Source: Mesorhizobium sp. YM1C-6-2
GTDB lineage: Bacteria > Pseudomonadota > Alphaproteobacteria > Rhizobiales > Rhizobiaceae
Direction of reading: 5' to 3'
Assembly: GCF_003666685.1 (NCBI RefSeq)
Contig: NZ_RCIZ01000007.1
Span: forward strand, 62,001-126,000
DNA length: 64,000 bases
Positions 45,249 to 55,462 of the stretch are shown in pieces; the first letter of the stretch is position 1; every line of letters starts with the position of its first letter. A model generated the notes under the pieces. The model was not told the origin of the DNA. It did no database searches and was given only the letters and a program-made list of their open reading frames with translations. A program made the translations under genes and the position numbers.

Positions 45249-46025
45249 CTACAAGGCCTCGAAACGCCGCGCCCGGACCGTGATCGTACCGATCTGCGTG
45301 CCGATCGTGGCGTGGACCGGCGCGTATACGCCGGTTTCGCCGATCTGGGCAAATGTCACCATGATCCGGCTCTTGGTCCTGAGGAATTCAAGCGCCTTGC
45401 GGCCCTTGCGATAGCCGGCCGCTGGGGTGAATTTCAGTCGGCAGGTGATGGTCGGCCCCTCAAAACCCGTGAACGACACCTCGCCCGTCTTGACGTAGGA
45501 GAGCGACAGATCCGCGCGCAACTCGCCGTCGAACATGCGCGCGCCGCCCTTGCAGACATCCTCCAGCCTGTCGGCCTTGACCAGCGTCGCGGCGATCGGA
45601 TCGACGGCCGACTTGAGATCGGCCGGCTTGATCGGCACCCAGTTCTTGCCGCGCTTCTTCAGTGGCGGGTCGTTGACGACTTCGACGACATCGCCGCCGG
45701 CAAAGCGGATGTCGACCAGAGTCGGCTTCTGGTTGTAACGGTATTCGGCGCGGAAGCGGTCCGCCTCGATGCCCTTGGTGAAGCGGCCGGAGGCGGTGAG
45801 CTTGCCGGTCGTGTCATAGAAGAATGCGCCAAGCCCGGAGGCCGATGCTTCGCCGTCGATCGAGTAGCTCTTGTTGTCGATGCGGCTCTCGAAATTCACC
45901 CGCCCGACGGGCAGGCCGAGGAAGGAAAGCGAATATTCGGTGCGGTAGAGCGGCGCACGGTAGGCGGCCGAGCCCGGAACGATGGTAGCGAGGACAAGAG
46001 CGCCTACGGCGAGGGTTCGGAACAT
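45249..46025 (-). CDS. DUF3108 domain-containing periplasmic protein
   Basis: A 258-residue protein with a signal peptide (about residues 1-21, cleavage near GSAA-YRA) and a beta-rich DUF3108 domain: the YSLSFLGLPVGRVNFESRI start and KKRGKNW mid-segment are typical. Two Cys (VCKGG and TITCRLKF) may pair. The family is thought to be outer-envelope related; function is unknown. It is divergent from rpmB across 216 bases, a conserved arrangement in Rhizobiales. Confidence 0.88.
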   Translation of the reverse strand: MFRTLAVGALVLATIVPGSAAYRAPLYRTEYSLSFLGLPVGRVNFESRIDNKSYSIDGEASASGLGAFFYDTTGKLTASGRFTKGIEADRFRAEYRYNQKPTLVDIRFAGGDVVEVVNDPPLKKRGKNWVPIKPADLKSAVDPIAATLVKADRLEDVCKGGARMFDGELRADLSLSYVKTGEVSFTGFEGPTITCRLKFTPAAGYRKGRKALEFLRTKSRIMVTFAQIGETGVYAPVHATIGTQIGTITVRARRFEAL

Positions 46026-46241
46026 GCAGTCACCAGTATCGACAAGGCTTGATGGCCTCCTGGCGCGATCCTGCCCGGAAATCCGGCCATTCTGTGGAGA
46101 CCCGCGGCTGCCGGCGCGCTTGACGCAAGCCGCAAATGCAACTATGGAACCCCGACTTTTCCAAAAGGCCGCTCGCAGCGACTGCGCGCCAGCATCCCGG
46201 TGCGCCGCTTCCTGGCCGTTGTAGACCTGAAGGTACGAAAA

Positions 46242-46535
46242 ATGTCCCGTATGTGCGAACTGACCGGCAAAGCCGTTTTGACCGGCAACAATGTCAGCCA
46301 CGCCAACAACAAGACGAAGCGCCGCTTCCTGCCGAATCTCGTCAACGTGACGCTGATCTCGGAAGCGCTGAACCAGAACGTGCGCCTGCGCATCTCGGCC
46401 AACGCGCTGCGTTCGGTGGAGCATCGCGGCGGCCTCGACGCTTTCCTCGCCAAGGCAGATGCTGCGGAGCTTTCGCAGCGTGCGCGCCTGCTCAAGAAGC
46501 AGATTGCCAAGAAGGTTGCCGAACAGGCTGCCTGA
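46242..46535 (+). CDS. rpmB: 50S ribosomal protein L28
   Basis: A 97-residue ribosomal protein with the family start [21 protein letters not shown] and the TKRRFLPNL motif. As usual in alphaproteobacteria, rpmB stands apart from rpmG. It is followed 56 bases downstream by the queuosine-precursor transporter. The 216-base region upstream (46026-46241) holds its promoter but no further gene that I can see. Confidence 0.97.
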   Translation: MSRMCELTGKAVLTGNNVSHANNKTKRRFLPNLVNVTLISEALNQNVRLRISANALRSVEHRGGLDAFLAKADAAELSQRARLLKKQIAKKVAEQAA

Positions 46536-46591
46536 CCTGGCTTTCGGGCGGTTTCCGCCGCCCGGCTGGTTCCATCACCCAGGATAAAAAA

Positions 46592-47269
46592 ATGTCCCGG
46601 CTTTCCTCCTATGTGCCCTTCGTGGTGGCCATGTCGCTTGTCGTCGTGGCCTCGAACGTGCTCGTCCAGTTCCCGGTGAACGGCGAGATCGGCGGCCTCG
46701 CGCTCGCCGACATCCTGACCTGGGGCGCCTTCACCTACCCCTTCGCCTTCCTGGTGACCGATCTCGCCAACCGTCGCTACGGGCCGACGGTGGCCCGGCG
46801 GATCGTCTTCGTCGGCTTCACGCTGGCGATCATCTGCTCGATCGTCGCGCCGCCGCTGCTGTTCAAATACGGCTATATTCCATACGAAACCGCCGCGGGC
46901 CGGCTGGTGAGAATCGCGATCGCCTCGGGCGCGGCTTTCCTGACGGCGCAATTGCTGGACATCACCGTCTTCAACTGGCTGCGCAGGCAGTCCTGGTGGC
47001 GGGCGCCGGTGTTCGGCTCTCTGGCGGGTTCGGTGCTGGATACGGCGATATTCTTCGGCGTGGCCTTCTCGGCGGCATTCGCCCTCATCGGCCCGAACGA
47101 CGCCTTCGCCCTTGAAAACGCAAGGCTTCTCGGCTTCCTCCCGGTCGAGACGGCGCGCTGGATCTCGTGGGCTCTGGGCGACCTGACGGTGAAGCTCCTG
47201 ATCGCCGTCTTCGCGCTCATCCCCTACCGGCTGATCGCCGCGAAATGGTCACAGCCCATCCTCGCATGA
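46592..47269 (+). CDS. Queuosine precursor transporter (YhhQ family)
   Basis: A 225-residue protein with about six helices of the VUT/YhhQ (ECF-type) family. Features are SNVLVQFPV at helix 1, WGAFTYPFAFLVTDLANRRYG with the conserved D, QLLDITVFNWLRR and the final WALGDLTVKLLIAVFALIPYR. It imports preQ0/preQ1 or queuine for tRNA queuosine. This matches gluQ at 9196, whose product needs Q-modified tRNA-Asp. Confidence 0.92.
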   Translation: MSRLSSYVPFVVAMSLVVVASNVLVQFPVNGEIGGLALADILTWGAFTYPFAFLVTDLANRRYGPTVARRIVFVGFTLAIICSIVAPPLLFKYGYIPYETAAGRLVRIAIASGAAFLTAQLLDITVFNWLRRQSWWRAPVFGSLAGSVLDTAIFFGVAFSAAFALIGPNDAFALENARLLGFLPVETARWISWALGDLTVKLLIAVFALIPYRLIAAKWSQPILA

Positions 47270-47390
47270 CTTCCGGCGGGCGTGGAAAGACATGCCGCCC
47301 GCGGCTTAATGCACCCGAATAAAACAGAGGCCGATCAAAGGCTTGACAGGACGGGCACTCGACGCGGCCCGGAATTTGTTCACACGGCGC

Positions 47391-48449
47391 TCAGGGAGCC
47401 TTGGCCGGCAGCGGTTCGGCCTCGTCGTGCAGCACGAATTCCAGATAGAGATTGCGCTGCAGGATCGAATGGTTGTCGTCGGAGATGAGCGACACCATCT
47501 GGGCGCCGTCGGAGCGGGTCCAGACGTCGAGCCCCTCCATATTGTCGATCTGGTAGCTCATGTTCGCCTCGAAGAGCACAGGCCCGTCGGCCACCGCGCC
47601 CTTGGCGATGCTCTCGCCGTAGAGCCGCCGCAACCGCATCTTGACGCCGGTGGCCATCGAGAAGCTGCGCTCGAGGATGAGCAGGTCGCCGTCCGGCAGG
47701 AAGGCGCCGTCGGTGATGTCGAACTCGCCGTTGCGCCGGACCGTGAAGATGCCCTTGTTCGGGCCTTCGATGATGGCGGCGAAGATATTGCCTTGCTTGT
47801 CGAGGCTCTTTTCCGAGACGATGACGAGCGCGCCCTCGTGCTGGCCCTGGGGATGGGCATGGGCGACGGTCTCGAAGCCGCGGTTCATCCTCAACTCGCG
47901 CTGCGGAATGAGGAAGTCGAGATCGACGACCGCAGCCTTCATGTCGTCCGGCTCGATCCGGAACTGGGCGACGCGGTGATCGCGCTCGAAGCCTACCGTG
48001 GCGATGCCGTCCTTGATGGCGAGGCCCTCGGCGTCGACTTCCCATTTGCGGTTGGAGACGTTTCCCGACCGGTCGAACATCTCCTGCATGCGGAAGTTCC
48101 CGATGCCGGCCGGTTTGCCGTCCGCATCGCGCGTGATGGCGCCGAAGAACCAGAAGCCGGTATCGGCGACGCCGATGAAGTCCTCGCCCGGCGTCAGGAA
48201 GCGGAAGGACGACAGCGCGCCGAGATGGCGCGAGGTGGAGGTGAGCTCAAGCCCGCCGACGAATTCGAGCGGCCCGAAACGGGTCTCGTCGCTGCCGATG
48301 CGGAAATAGCGGATCGGGCGCGCGGAAATCTCCAGCCGCTCGATGGCGGCGGTTGCCGCCCTGGCCGGCTGCTCGACGGCGAAGGCACCGAGCGCGGCCG
48401 CCGCGACGGCGAGCGCAAGGGAGAGCGACCTCGCGCGAAGCCGCGTCAT
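47391..48449 (-). CDS. Esterase-like activity of phytase family protein
   Basis: A 352-residue secreted protein. It has a signal peptide to about residue 31 (ARA/ATA), then the phytase-like beta-propeller with [40 protein letters not shown] and [21 protein letters not shown]. The family name reflects PF13449 and does not prove phytase activity. Its ATG overlaps the stop of cobT by four bases (48446-48449), so it is the last gene of the cobS-cobT operon. Confidence 0.87.
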   Translation of the reverse strand: MTRLRARSLSLALAVAAAALGAFAVEQPARAATAAIERLEISARPIRYFRIGSDETRFGPLEFVGGLELTSTSRHLGALSSFRFLTPGEDFIGVADTGFWFFGAITRDADGKPAGIGNFRMQEMFDRSGNVSNRKWEVDAEGLAIKDGIATVGFERDHRVAQFRIEPDDMKAAVVDLDFLIPQRELRMNRGFETVAHAHPQGQHEGALVIVSEKSLDKQGNIFAAIIEGPNKGIFTVRRNGEFDITDGAFLPDGDLLILERSFSMATGVKMRLRRLYGESIAKGAVADGPVLFEANMSYQIDNMEGLDVWTRSDGAQMVSLISDDNHSILQRNLYLEFVLHDEAEPLPAKAP

Positions 48450-50344
48450 CCGGCGCGACGCAGGCCGCCGCGTCGCGTGTCGCGCGGCGTTTCCTCGCCG
48501 AAGAGCGAAGCGAGCTGCTCGGTCATGGCGCCGGCAAGCTCCTCGGCATCGACGATGGTGACGGCGCGGCGATAATAGCGCGTGACGTCATGGCCGATGC
48601 CGATGGCAAGCAGTTCGACCGGCGACCTTGTCTCGATCAGCTCGATGACGGCGCGCAGATGCCGTTCGAGATAGTTGCCGGGGTTCACCGAAAGCGTCGA
48701 ATCGTCGACCGGCGCGCCGTCCGAGATCATCATCAGGATCTTGCGCTGCTCGGGCCGGCCGATCAGGCGCTGATGCGCCCACAGCAGCGCTTCACCGTCG
48801 ATGTTCTCCTTGAGCAGCCCCTCGCGCATCATCAGGCCGAGATTGCGCCGGGCACGCCGCCAAGGCTGGTCAGCCGACTTGTAGATGATGTGCCGGAGAT
48901 CGTTGAGCCGGCCGGGGTTGGCCGGCTTGCCGTCCTTCAGCCATTTCTCGCGCGCCTGCCCGCCCTTCCACGCACGGGTGGTGAAGCCGAGGATTTCGAC
49001 CGAGACGCCGCAGCGTTCGAGCGTGCGCGCCAGTATGTCGGCGCAGGTGGCGGCGACCGTGATCGGGCGGCCGCGCATCGATCCCGAATTGTCCAGCACC
49101 AGGCTGACCACCGTGTCGCGGAATTTCGTATCGCGTTCCTGCTTGAAGGACAGCGGCTGCATCGGATCGATGACGACGCGCACCAGCCTGGCCGGATCGA
49201 GATAGCCCTCTTCTAGGTCGAAGTCCCAGGAGCGGTTCTGCTGCGCCATCAGGCGGCGCTGCAGGCGGTTGGCGAGCCGGCCGACGACGCCCTGCAGATT
49301 GGCGAGCTGCTTGTCGAGGAAGGCGCGCAGACGGTCGAGCTCCTCTTCCTCGCAGAGCTCTTCCGCACCCACCGTCTCGTCGAACTGGGTGGTGAATACC
49401 TTGTAGTCGACCTGCTTCGGCAGGTCGGCGAAGGGATTGTCCTTGCGCTTGGCCTCGCCGGGGGTCTCGGCGTCGGGATCGTCCTCGTCGGAGAACTCGT
49501 CGGAAGCGGCGTCGGCAGCCTCCATCTCGCCCGCCTGCTCGTCCTCGGACGAGGAGTCCTGGTCGTCGGACTGCGACTGGTCGGCGCCGGAATCGTCCTC
49601 GCCGCCCTCCTCGCTCTGCTCCTCGCCCTGCGGCTGCGGATCCTCGCTGTCCTCGACGTCGTCCGACTGCTCCTCGTCGCCGAGATCCTCTGCCATCTCC
49701 ATGGAGGCGAGCATCTCGCGCACGACGCGGGCGAAGGCCTGCTGGTCGTCCACATTGCCGACGAGATGGTCGAGGTCGGCGCCGGCCTTCTCCTCGACCC
49801 ATTCACGCCAGAGGTTGACGACGCGCTCGCCGCTCTTCGGCGCCGGACGGCCGGTGAGCTTCTCGCGCACCATCAGCGCCAGCGCCTCCTCGACCGGCGC
49901 GTCGGCGCGGTCGCGCACGTCGGCAAGGTTGGCCTTAGCGTATTTGTCTTCGAGCATGTGGCCGATGTTGTCGCCGACGCCGGTCATCCTGAGCGCGCCG
50001 ATCGCCTCGACGCGCGCCTGCTCGACCGCGTCGAAGACGGCGCGCGCCTGTTTGCCCTCGGGCGCAAATTTCGTGTGGATGCGAAGGTCGTGACAAGCGC
50101 GCTTCAGCGCCATCGAATCGCCGAGGCCGCGGGTGACGGCTATGTCGACGGGCGACGGCTTCTTGGGGAGTTCCGGAAGCCGGGCCCGGTTGCCGGCGAG
50201 CGCCGGCTTGTCCTTGGCGAAGCCTACCTCCAGTTCGTTGTCGCCGGAAATGGCGCGCATGCAGACCGTCACCGCACGCTTGAAGGCGTCGGTGTCGGAG
50301 CCGTTTTTCGGCCTGTTACGGGTATTGTCGCCAGGACCGGCCAT
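48446..50344 (-). CDS. cobT: Aerobic cobaltochelatase subunit CobT
   Basis: A 632-residue subunit of the ATP-dependent cobaltochelatase that inserts cobalt into hydrogenobyrinic acid diamide. The middle (about residues 215-305) is an extremely acidic Asp/Glu/Ser linker. The C-terminal vWA domain has the MIDAS motif DNSGSMRG near residue 405 and the [10 protein letters not shown] strand. It works with CobS (AAA+) and CobN (not in window). It is separated by 12 bases from cobS upstream. Confidence 0.96.
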   Translation of the reverse strand: MAGPGDNTRNRPKNGSDTDAFKRAVTVCMRAISGDNELEVGFAKDKPALAGNRARLPELPKKPSPVDIAVTRGLGDSMALKRACHDLRIHTKFAPEGKQARAVFDAVEQARVEAIGALRMTGVGDNIGHMLEDKYAKANLADVRDRADAPVEEALALMVREKLTGRPAPKSGERVVNLWREWVEEKAGADLDHLVGNVDDQQAFARVVREMLASMEMAEDLGDEEQSDDVEDSEDPQPQGEEQSEEGGEDDSGADQSQSDDQDSSSEDEQAGEMEAADAASDEFSDEDDPDAETPGEAKRKDNPFADLPKQVDYKVFTTQFDETVGAEELCEEEELDRLRAFLDKQLANLQGVVGRLANRLQRRLMAQQNRSWDFDLEEGYLDPARLVRVVIDPMQPLSFKQERDTKFRDTVVSLVLDNSGSMRGRPITVAATCADILARTLERCGVSVEILGFTTRAWKGGQAREKWLKDGKPANPGRLNDLRHIIYKSADQPWRRARRNLGLMMREGLLKENIDGEALLWAHQRLIGRPEQRKILMMISDGAPVDDSTLSVNPGNYLERHLRAVIELIETRSPVELLAIGIGHDVTRYYRRAVTIVDAEELAGAMTEQLASLFGEETPRDTRRGGLRRAG

Positions 50345-50356
50345 CGGCGCGCAAGC

Positions 50357-51343
50357 CTATCCCAGGACGACGTTCGCGGCTGATTCAGGCAGTTCCTGGC
50401 CGAAGGCGCGCTGGTAGAACTCGGCCACGATCGGGCGTTCGAGTTCGTCGCACTTGTTGAGGAAGGTCAGCCGGAAGGCGAGCCCGATGTCGCCGAAGAT
50501 TTCGGCATTTTCGGCCCAGGTGATGACCGTGCGCGGGCTCATCACCGTCGAAAGATCGCCGTTGATGAAGGCCTGACGCGTCATGTCGGCGACCCGCACC
50601 ATCTTGCCGACGATCTCCTTGCCCTTGGCGTCGCGGTAGTGCTTGGCCTTGGCGAGAACGATGCCCACCTCGTTGTCGTGCGGCAGGTAGTTCAGCGTGG
50701 TGACGATCGACCAGCGATCCATCTGCGCCTGGTTGATCTGCTGCGTGCCGTGATAGAGGCCGGTCGTGTCGCCGAGGCCCACCGTGTTGGCGGTGGCGAA
50801 GAGACGGAAGGCCGGATGCGGCCGAATGACGCGGCTCTGGTCGAGAAGCGTCAGGCGGCCGGACGATTCCAGGACGCGCTGGATGACGAACATCACGTCC
50901 GGGCGGCCGGCGTCGTACTCGTCGAAGCAGAGCGCGACATTGTGCTGGTAGGCCCAGGGCAGGATACCGTCGCGGAATTCCGTGACCTGCATGCCGTCCT
51001 TCACCACGATGGCGTCCTTGCCGACGAGATCGATACGGCTGACATGGCTGTCGAGGTTGACGCGCACGCAGGGCCAGTTGAGACGCGCGGCGACCTGCTC
51101 GATATGGGTCGACTTGCCGGTGCCGTGATAGCCGGAAACCATGACGCGGCGGTTGAAGGCGAAGCCGGCGAGGATGGCGAGCGTCGTCTGCTGGTCGAAC
51201 AGGTAGTCCGGATCGAAGTCCGGCACATGCTCGGTGGCGGCGGAATATGCCGGCACCACCATCTTGGACTCGAAGCCGAATTTTTCCTTTACCGACACCG
51301 TCGTGTCGGGGAGGTTGGCGATATCGCGGTCGACCTTGTTCAT
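50357..51343 (-). CDS. cobS: Aerobic cobaltochelatase subunit CobS
   Basis: A 328-residue AAA+ ATPase of the MoxR-like class. Walker A is GYHGTGKST near residue 75, Walker [13 protein letters not shown], and the sensor region [18 protein letters not shown]. It forms the ring that powers cobalt insertion with CobT. It is the first gene of a probable cobS-cobT-esterase operon; the J-domain gene upstream is 76 bases away on the same strand. Confidence 0.96.
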   Translation of the reverse strand: MNKVDRDIANLPDTTVSVKEKFGFESKMVVPAYSAATEHVPDFDPDYLFDQQTTLAILAGFAFNRRVMVSGYHGTGKSTHIEQVAARLNWPCVRVNLDSHVSRIDLVGKDAIVVKDGMQVTEFRDGILPWAYQHNVALCFDEYDAGRPDVMFVIQRVLESSGRLTLLDQSRVIRPHPAFRLFATANTVGLGDTTGLYHGTQQINQAQMDRWSIVTTLNYLPHDNEVGIVLAKAKHYRDAKGKEIVGKMVRVADMTRQAFINGDLSTVMSPRTVITWAENAEIFGDIGLAFRLTFLNKCDELERPIVAEFYQRAFGQELPESAANVVLG

Positions 51344-51419
51344 GACGTCCTCACGCGCGGCGCGTCATTGCGCCGGCAAATCCTATTTTGTTCCGGGGCG
51401 TCTTTAGCAGACCCTGCGC

Positions 51420-52037
51420 TCAGCACAAACCAGCTTGTTTGAGCACACGATAGGCCTGCAGCACATCGCGGAAACGATCTTCAGAACCCCTGTCGCCGCC
51501 ATTCGCATCGGGATGGTGGCGCTTCACCAGTTCCTTATAGCGCGCCTTGATGTCCTCGCCAGTCGCCCTTGCATCAAGGCCAAGCGTTTCCAGCGCCTTG
51601 GCCTCAAGCGGCTTGGCCTTGCGCTCACGCGGCTGGCGCGGGTCCTTCGGACCGTTGAACAGGTTGTAGGGGTCGCGCATGCGATTGTAGTAGCCGGCGC
51701 GGCCCGATCGCATCTGGGCCATGTCAGGCGACGAGCGCGAGCTGCCGTTCGCGCCCATCGTCCAGGTGGGGCGATGGCCGGTCAGCGCCTCCTTCTGGAA
51801 GCGCGCGATCTCCGAATCCGGCACACCCGAAAAATAGTTGAAGCCCTTGTTGTACTCACGCACGTGGTCGAGGCAGAACTTAAAATATTCGCCTTCCTTC
51901 ATGCGGCCGACCGGCGCGCGATGCGTGCCGGCCTCCTTGCAGCCGTCCCACTGGCAGATCGGCGCGCGCGACTTCAGCTCCGCATCCTTGTCGGGGCGGA
52001 TGCGGATTTTCTCGAAATATTTCGGATACGGCTTCAT
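51420..52037 (-). CDS. J-domain (DnaJ-like) protein with N-terminal Cys/His cluster
   Basis: A 205-residue protein. A C-terminal J domain (about 145-205) carries the HPD motif in KRHHPDANGG. The N-terminal half has C28, C33, C55 and H58 (ICQWDGC and FCLDH), which could bind a metal. J proteins stimulate Hsp70 ATPase, so this is probably a specialised co-chaperone. ATG at 52037 was chosen; a TTG lies two codons upstream. Divergent from bolA and upstream of cobS, as in many Rhizobiales. Confidence 0.9.
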   Translation of the reverse strand: MKPYPKYFEKIRIRPDKDAELKSRAPICQWDGCKEAGTHRAPVGRMKEGEYFKFCLDHVREYNKGFNYFSGVPDSEIARFQKEALTGHRPTWTMGANGSSRSSPDMAQMRSGRAGYYNRMRDPYNLFNGPKDPRQPRERKAKPLEAKALETLGLDARATGEDIKARYKELVKRHHPDANGGDRGSEDRFRDVLQAYRVLKQAGLC

Positions 52038-52245
52038 CTGCAAGCGTTATGGGCGCATCGATAGTGCGATACAAGAATTGACATTTGCGGGAAACGGCCC
52101 CTACCGGAGGCAAATCACCAAGTCGGAAGCGCCCGTGGCACTTTTATGGCGATCCGGCACTTCGATCGAGCATCGGACAATCCGAAAAACCGGATTCCAC
52201 TTTCCGGTCCGATGCACCAGCCATATATGGGCAGAGGAGACGCTT

Positions 52246-52548
52246 ATGTCGATACAGTCAAGCATCGAAAACAAGCTGAAAAGGGCCTTCTCGCCCGAAC
52301 GGCTGGCGGTGATCAACGAGAGCCACCTTCACGCCGGCCACCATCATGTCGAATCGGGCCATCACGTCGAGTTCGACGGCAAGGGCGAAACGCATTTCCG
52401 CGTGCGGCTGGTGTCGCCTGCATTCAGCGGCATGAGCCGCGTCGAGCGCCACCGCGCGGTAAACACCGCCCTCGCCGACGAGCTGAAAGCCGGCCTCCAC
52501 GCGCTGGCGATCGAGCCGTCCGCGCCGGGGGAAAAGACCAGGTGGTAG
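52246..52548 (+). CDS. bolA: BolA family protein
   Basis: A 100-residue BolA-fold protein. It has INESHLHAGHHHVESG (helix-turn with conserved His residues that can bind iron-sulfur ligands with a monothiol glutaredoxin), ETHFRVRLVSPAFSGMSRVERHRAVNTALADEL, and a short tail. BolA proteins act in iron-sulfur trafficking and iron regulation. The 208 bases before it, shared with the J-domain gene, show no further gene. Confidence 0.92.
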   Translation: MSIQSSIENKLKRAFSPERLAVINESHLHAGHHHVESGHHVEFDGKGETHFRVRLVSPAFSGMSRVERHRAVNTALADELKAGLHALAIEPSAPGEKTRW

Positions 52549-52566
52549 AAATCAGGCCACCGGCCT

Positions 52567-53463
52567 TCAGGTCACCGGCCTGATCCTGAGCCTGGCAATG
52601 CGGTTCTTGTCGCGCTTCATGACGAGGAAACGCTTGCCATGGAAGGTAAAGGCCTGGCGCTCCTCGGGGATCGACTGCGTCTCGTGGATGACCAGCCCGG
52701 CGATCGTCGTCGCCTCGTCGTCCGGCAGCGCCCAGTCGAGCGCCCGGTTGAGGTCGCGGATGGGAACGGTGCCGTCCACCACCACCGAGCCGTCGGCTTC
52801 CTGCTTCACGCCCTGAACGTCGATGTCGTGCTCGTCGGCGATGTCGCCGACGATCTCCTCGATGATGTCCTCAAGCGTGACCAGCCCCTCGACCTCGCCA
52901 TATTCGTCGACGACCAGCGCGAAATGCGCCTTGCGCCTGAGAAAGGCGTTGAGCTGATCGTGCAAGGTCGTGGTGTCGGGCACGAACCACGGCTTGGTGG
53001 CGATCTTCATCACGTCGATCCGTGAGAAGTCGTTCTCGGCCTCGTTGAGCGCGCGAAGCAGATCCTTGGCGTGCAGCACGCCGACGATGTTCTCGGTCGT
53101 TCCTTTCCACAGCGGCATGCGGGTGTGCGGGCTTTGCAGGATCTCGCGCACCAGCGCCTCCGGACGGCTGTCCGCGTTGAAGGAGCGCATGTTGGTGCGG
53201 TGGACCATGACATCCGACACTTCGAGTTCCTGAAGGTCGGCGATGGTGGCAAGACGGCTGCCGCCCTGCCCGGCCGCGACGTTGCCGCCGGGTTCGGCCG
53301 CTGACGCGCGCAGCTTTTCCTCGCGCTGGCCGCGCTGGGGACGCCTGCGCACGATGACGTAGCCGAAAGCGGCGAGCAGCCGGGCGCGGAGGAGAAAGGC
53401 GAGCCCGGCCAGGAGCAGGATGCCGGCGAGCATGCCGGCGACGATCCAGCCGGCCGCGTTCAT
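52567..53463 (-). CDS. CBS-domain/CorC_HlyC protein (hemolysin family) without DUF21
   Basis: A 298-residue protein. A single hydrophobic segment (about 5-27) and a basic, disordered linker (about 28-70) are followed by two CBS domains ([11 protein letters not shown]..., [32 protein letters not shown]) and a CorC_HlyC C-terminal domain. The DUF21/CNNM membrane domain normally found in this genomic position is missing, and no room for it exists because the start overlaps aroB (53460-53463). Soluble CorC/YbeX has similar length, but lacks the membrane anchor. Confidence 0.85.
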   Translation of the reverse strand: MNAAGWIVAGMLAGILLLAGLAFLLRARLLAAFGYVIVRRRPQRGQREEKLRASAAEPGGNVAAGQGGSRLATIADLQELEVSDVMVHRTNMRSFNADSRPEALVREILQSPHTRMPLWKGTTENIVGVLHAKDLLRALNEAENDFSRIDVMKIATKPWFVPDTTTLHDQLNAFLRRKAHFALVVDEYGEVEGLVTLEDIIEEIVGDIADEHDIDVQGVKQEADGSVVVDGTVPIRDLNRALDWALPDDEATTIAGLVIHETQSIPEERQAFTFHGKRFLVMKRDKNRIARLRIRPVT

Positions 53464-54572
53464 TCCGGCAGGTTCTCTTTCAGGAAGGCCAGCACCTCCG
53501 AGGACGGCACGTCCCTGGCGATGAAGGCCTGGCCGACGCCGTGGGTGAGGATGAAGGTGAGCGCGCCGCGCGTGACCTTCTTGTCCTGCGCGATATAGGC
53601 AAGCAGCCGCTCGGCATCCGGCAGGCCGCCCGGGATGTCGGACATCCGCCAGGGCAGGCCGACGGCCTTCAGATGCGCCTCGACGCGCAGCGCGTCGTCC
53701 ATGCTGCAGAGATTGAGGCGCGACGAGAAGCGGTGCGCCAACGCCATGCCGACGGCGACGCCCTCGCCATGGACGAGACGCCCGCTGTCGTAGCCGGTCG
53801 CCGCCTCCAGCGCATGGCCGAAGGTGTGGCCGAGATTGAGCAGCGCGCGGTCGCCGGTCTCGTATTCGTCGCGGGCGACGACGTCGGCCTTGGCGCGGCA
53901 GGATTCGGCGATCGCCCGTGTCCGGGCCGGACCGCCGGCGAAGATCTCCCGCCAGTTCGTCTCCAGCCAGGCGAAGAAGTCGGGACGGTCGATCAGCCCG
54001 TATTTGGCCACCTCGGCGTAGCCGGCGCGGAATTCCCGCTCGGGCAAGGTGTCGAGCACCGCAGTGTCGGCGAGCACGAGCTGCGGCTGGTGGAAGACGC
54101 CGACGAGGTTCTTGCCGTGGCTGCTGTTGATGCCGGTCTTGCCGCCGACCGAGGAATCGACCTGGGCGAGCAGCGAGGTCGGCATCTGCACGAAACGCAT
54201 GCCGCGCCTGACGATGCCCGAGGCGAAGCCGGCGAGATCGCCGATGACGCCGCCGCCGAGCGCGATGACGGCGTCGCCGCGCTCGAGGCGGGCGGCGAGG
54301 ATGCCGTCCACCACCTGCTGCAGGGCGTCGAAGCTCTTCGTCTTCTCGCCAGGCGGCAGCGTTATCACCGTGGAAGCGACACCCTCCCCGTCAAGACTGG
54401 CGACGAGGGGGGCGAGATGCGGCGCGGCGACGTTGGTGTCGGTGACGATCGCCACCCTGATGCCGGGCAGGCGCCTGGCTATCTCCTCGCCGGCACGCGC
54501 GACGAGGCCGGCGCCGATCAATATGTCGTAGGTCCGGTTGCCGAGCCGGACCGCGACTGTCTCAATGCTCAT
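53460..54572 (-). CDS. aroB: 3-dehydroquinate synthase
   Basis: A 370-residue NAD- and zinc-dependent enzyme, second step of the shikimate pathway. It has [10 protein letters not shown], the NAD loop [11 protein letters not shown] near 105, [20 protein letters not shown], and zinc ligands including [12 protein letters not shown] and HGEGVAVGM. Its start overlaps the stop of aroK by four bases, and its stop overlaps the CorC-like gene, giving a tightly coupled aroK-aroB-corC-like operon. Confidence 0.97.
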   Translation of the reverse strand: MSIETVAVRLGNRTYDILIGAGLVARAGEEIARRLPGIRVAIVTDTNVAAPHLAPLVASLDGEGVASTVITLPPGEKTKSFDALQQVVDGILAARLERGDAVIALGGGVIGDLAGFASGIVRRGMRFVQMPTSLLAQVDSSVGGKTGINSSHGKNLVGVFHQPQLVLADTAVLDTLPEREFRAGYAEVAKYGLIDRPDFFAWLETNWREIFAGGPARTRAIAESCRAKADVVARDEYETGDRALLNLGHTFGHALEAATGYDSGRLVHGEGVAVGMALAHRFSSRLNLCSMDDALRVEAHLKAVGLPWRMSDIPGGLPDAERLLAYIAQDKKVTRGALTFILTHGVGQAFIARDVPSSEVLAFLKENLPE

Positions 54573-55183
54573 GATGTCGCCCCGCCGAAGCTCCTCTCGG
54601 CCGGCGCATGGCCCGCCAGATGCCGGCCGAGCGCCTCGATCACCTCGCCGGCGATAACTTCCTTGCGCTCGTCGCGCGTCGCCACGGTCACATCGGCGAG
54701 CGCATAGACCGGATAGCGCTCGGCCATCAGCCTTTCGAGCACGGCGCGCGGATCGGCGTTCCTGAGCAGCGGCCGGTTCTGCTTCTTGGAGACCCGGTCG
54801 AGCAGCGTGTCGACGTCGGCCTTCAGCCAGACCGACAGACCGCCGGCCGCGATGGCCTCCCTGGTCTGCTCGTTCATGAAGGCGCCGCCGCCGGTGGAAA
54901 GCACCTGCGGGCCGCTCTCCAGCACCCTGGCGATGACGCGCTGCTCCAGCGAACGGAACTCCGCCTCGCCGTAACGGTCGAAGAGGTCGGGGATGGTCAT
55001 GCGCGAAACGCTTTCGATCTCGTGGTCGCTGTCGGTGAACGGCAGGCCGAGCGTCGCCGCGACCTTGCGCCCGATGGCGGTCTTACCGGCGCCCATCAGG
55101 CCGACGAAGACGACGGAGCGCGGGCCCAGCCTGGCAAGCAGGTCAGCCGTGTTCTCCGCAGCCAGGGTAGAGGTCGCCGTCAT
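54569..55183 (-). CDS. aroK: Shikimate kinase
   Basis: A 204-residue P-loop kinase. Walker A GLMGAGKT is at 28-35, the shikimate-binding Asp in FTDSDHEIE, an FR pair in EAEFRSLE, the GGGAF motif, and the lid Arg in [10 protein letters not shown]. It phosphorylates shikimate. ATG at 55183 was chosen because the upstream extension is not family-like. It is divergent from the small membrane-protein gene at 55310. Confidence 0.96.
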   Translation of the reverse strand: MTATSTLAAENTADLLARLGPRSVVFVGLMGAGKTAIGRKVAATLGLPFTDSDHEIESVSRMTIPDLFDRYGEAEFRSLEQRVIARVLESGPQVLSTGGGAFMNEQTREAIAAGGLSVWLKADVDTLLDRVSKKQNRPLLRNADPRAVLERLMAERYPVYALADVTVATRDERKEVIAGEVIEALGRHLAGHAPAERSFGGATS

Positions 55184-55309
55184 GGCTGCGTTTCGACATG
55201 AAAAGGCAGTTTGCGTCAAGCAAACGATTGGGCCAGCGCCCTTGTCTTGGTCGAATTCGCGTCCCATAAGGGCGCGGGACGAAAATCAGGTGCGGGCGAA
55301 TCGGATTCG

Positions 55310-55462
55310 ATGCCGACGCTATTCAGGTTTGTAATCACTCTCTGCATTCTGGCAGCACTCGGCTACGGCGCAATGCTGGCGCTGGTCATCCTCGTCGAGC
55401 CCAACAAGGGCGAGATGAGCGAACGCATACCGTCCGAGAGAATCAATCCGCAGAACAGATGA
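55310..55462 (+). CDS. Small single-pass membrane protein, unknown function
   Basis: A 50-residue protein: [20 protein letters not shown] starts a single membrane helix (about 5-29), followed by a short hydrophilic tail ending in RINPQNR. It stops inside the xerD start (overlap of four bases, ATGA at 55459), so it is probably translated with xerD. The first part of the frame upstream of the ATG is not used. I do not recognise a named family. Confidence 0.7.
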   Translation: MPTLFRFVITLCILAALGYGAMLALVILVEPNKGEMSERIPSERINPQNR

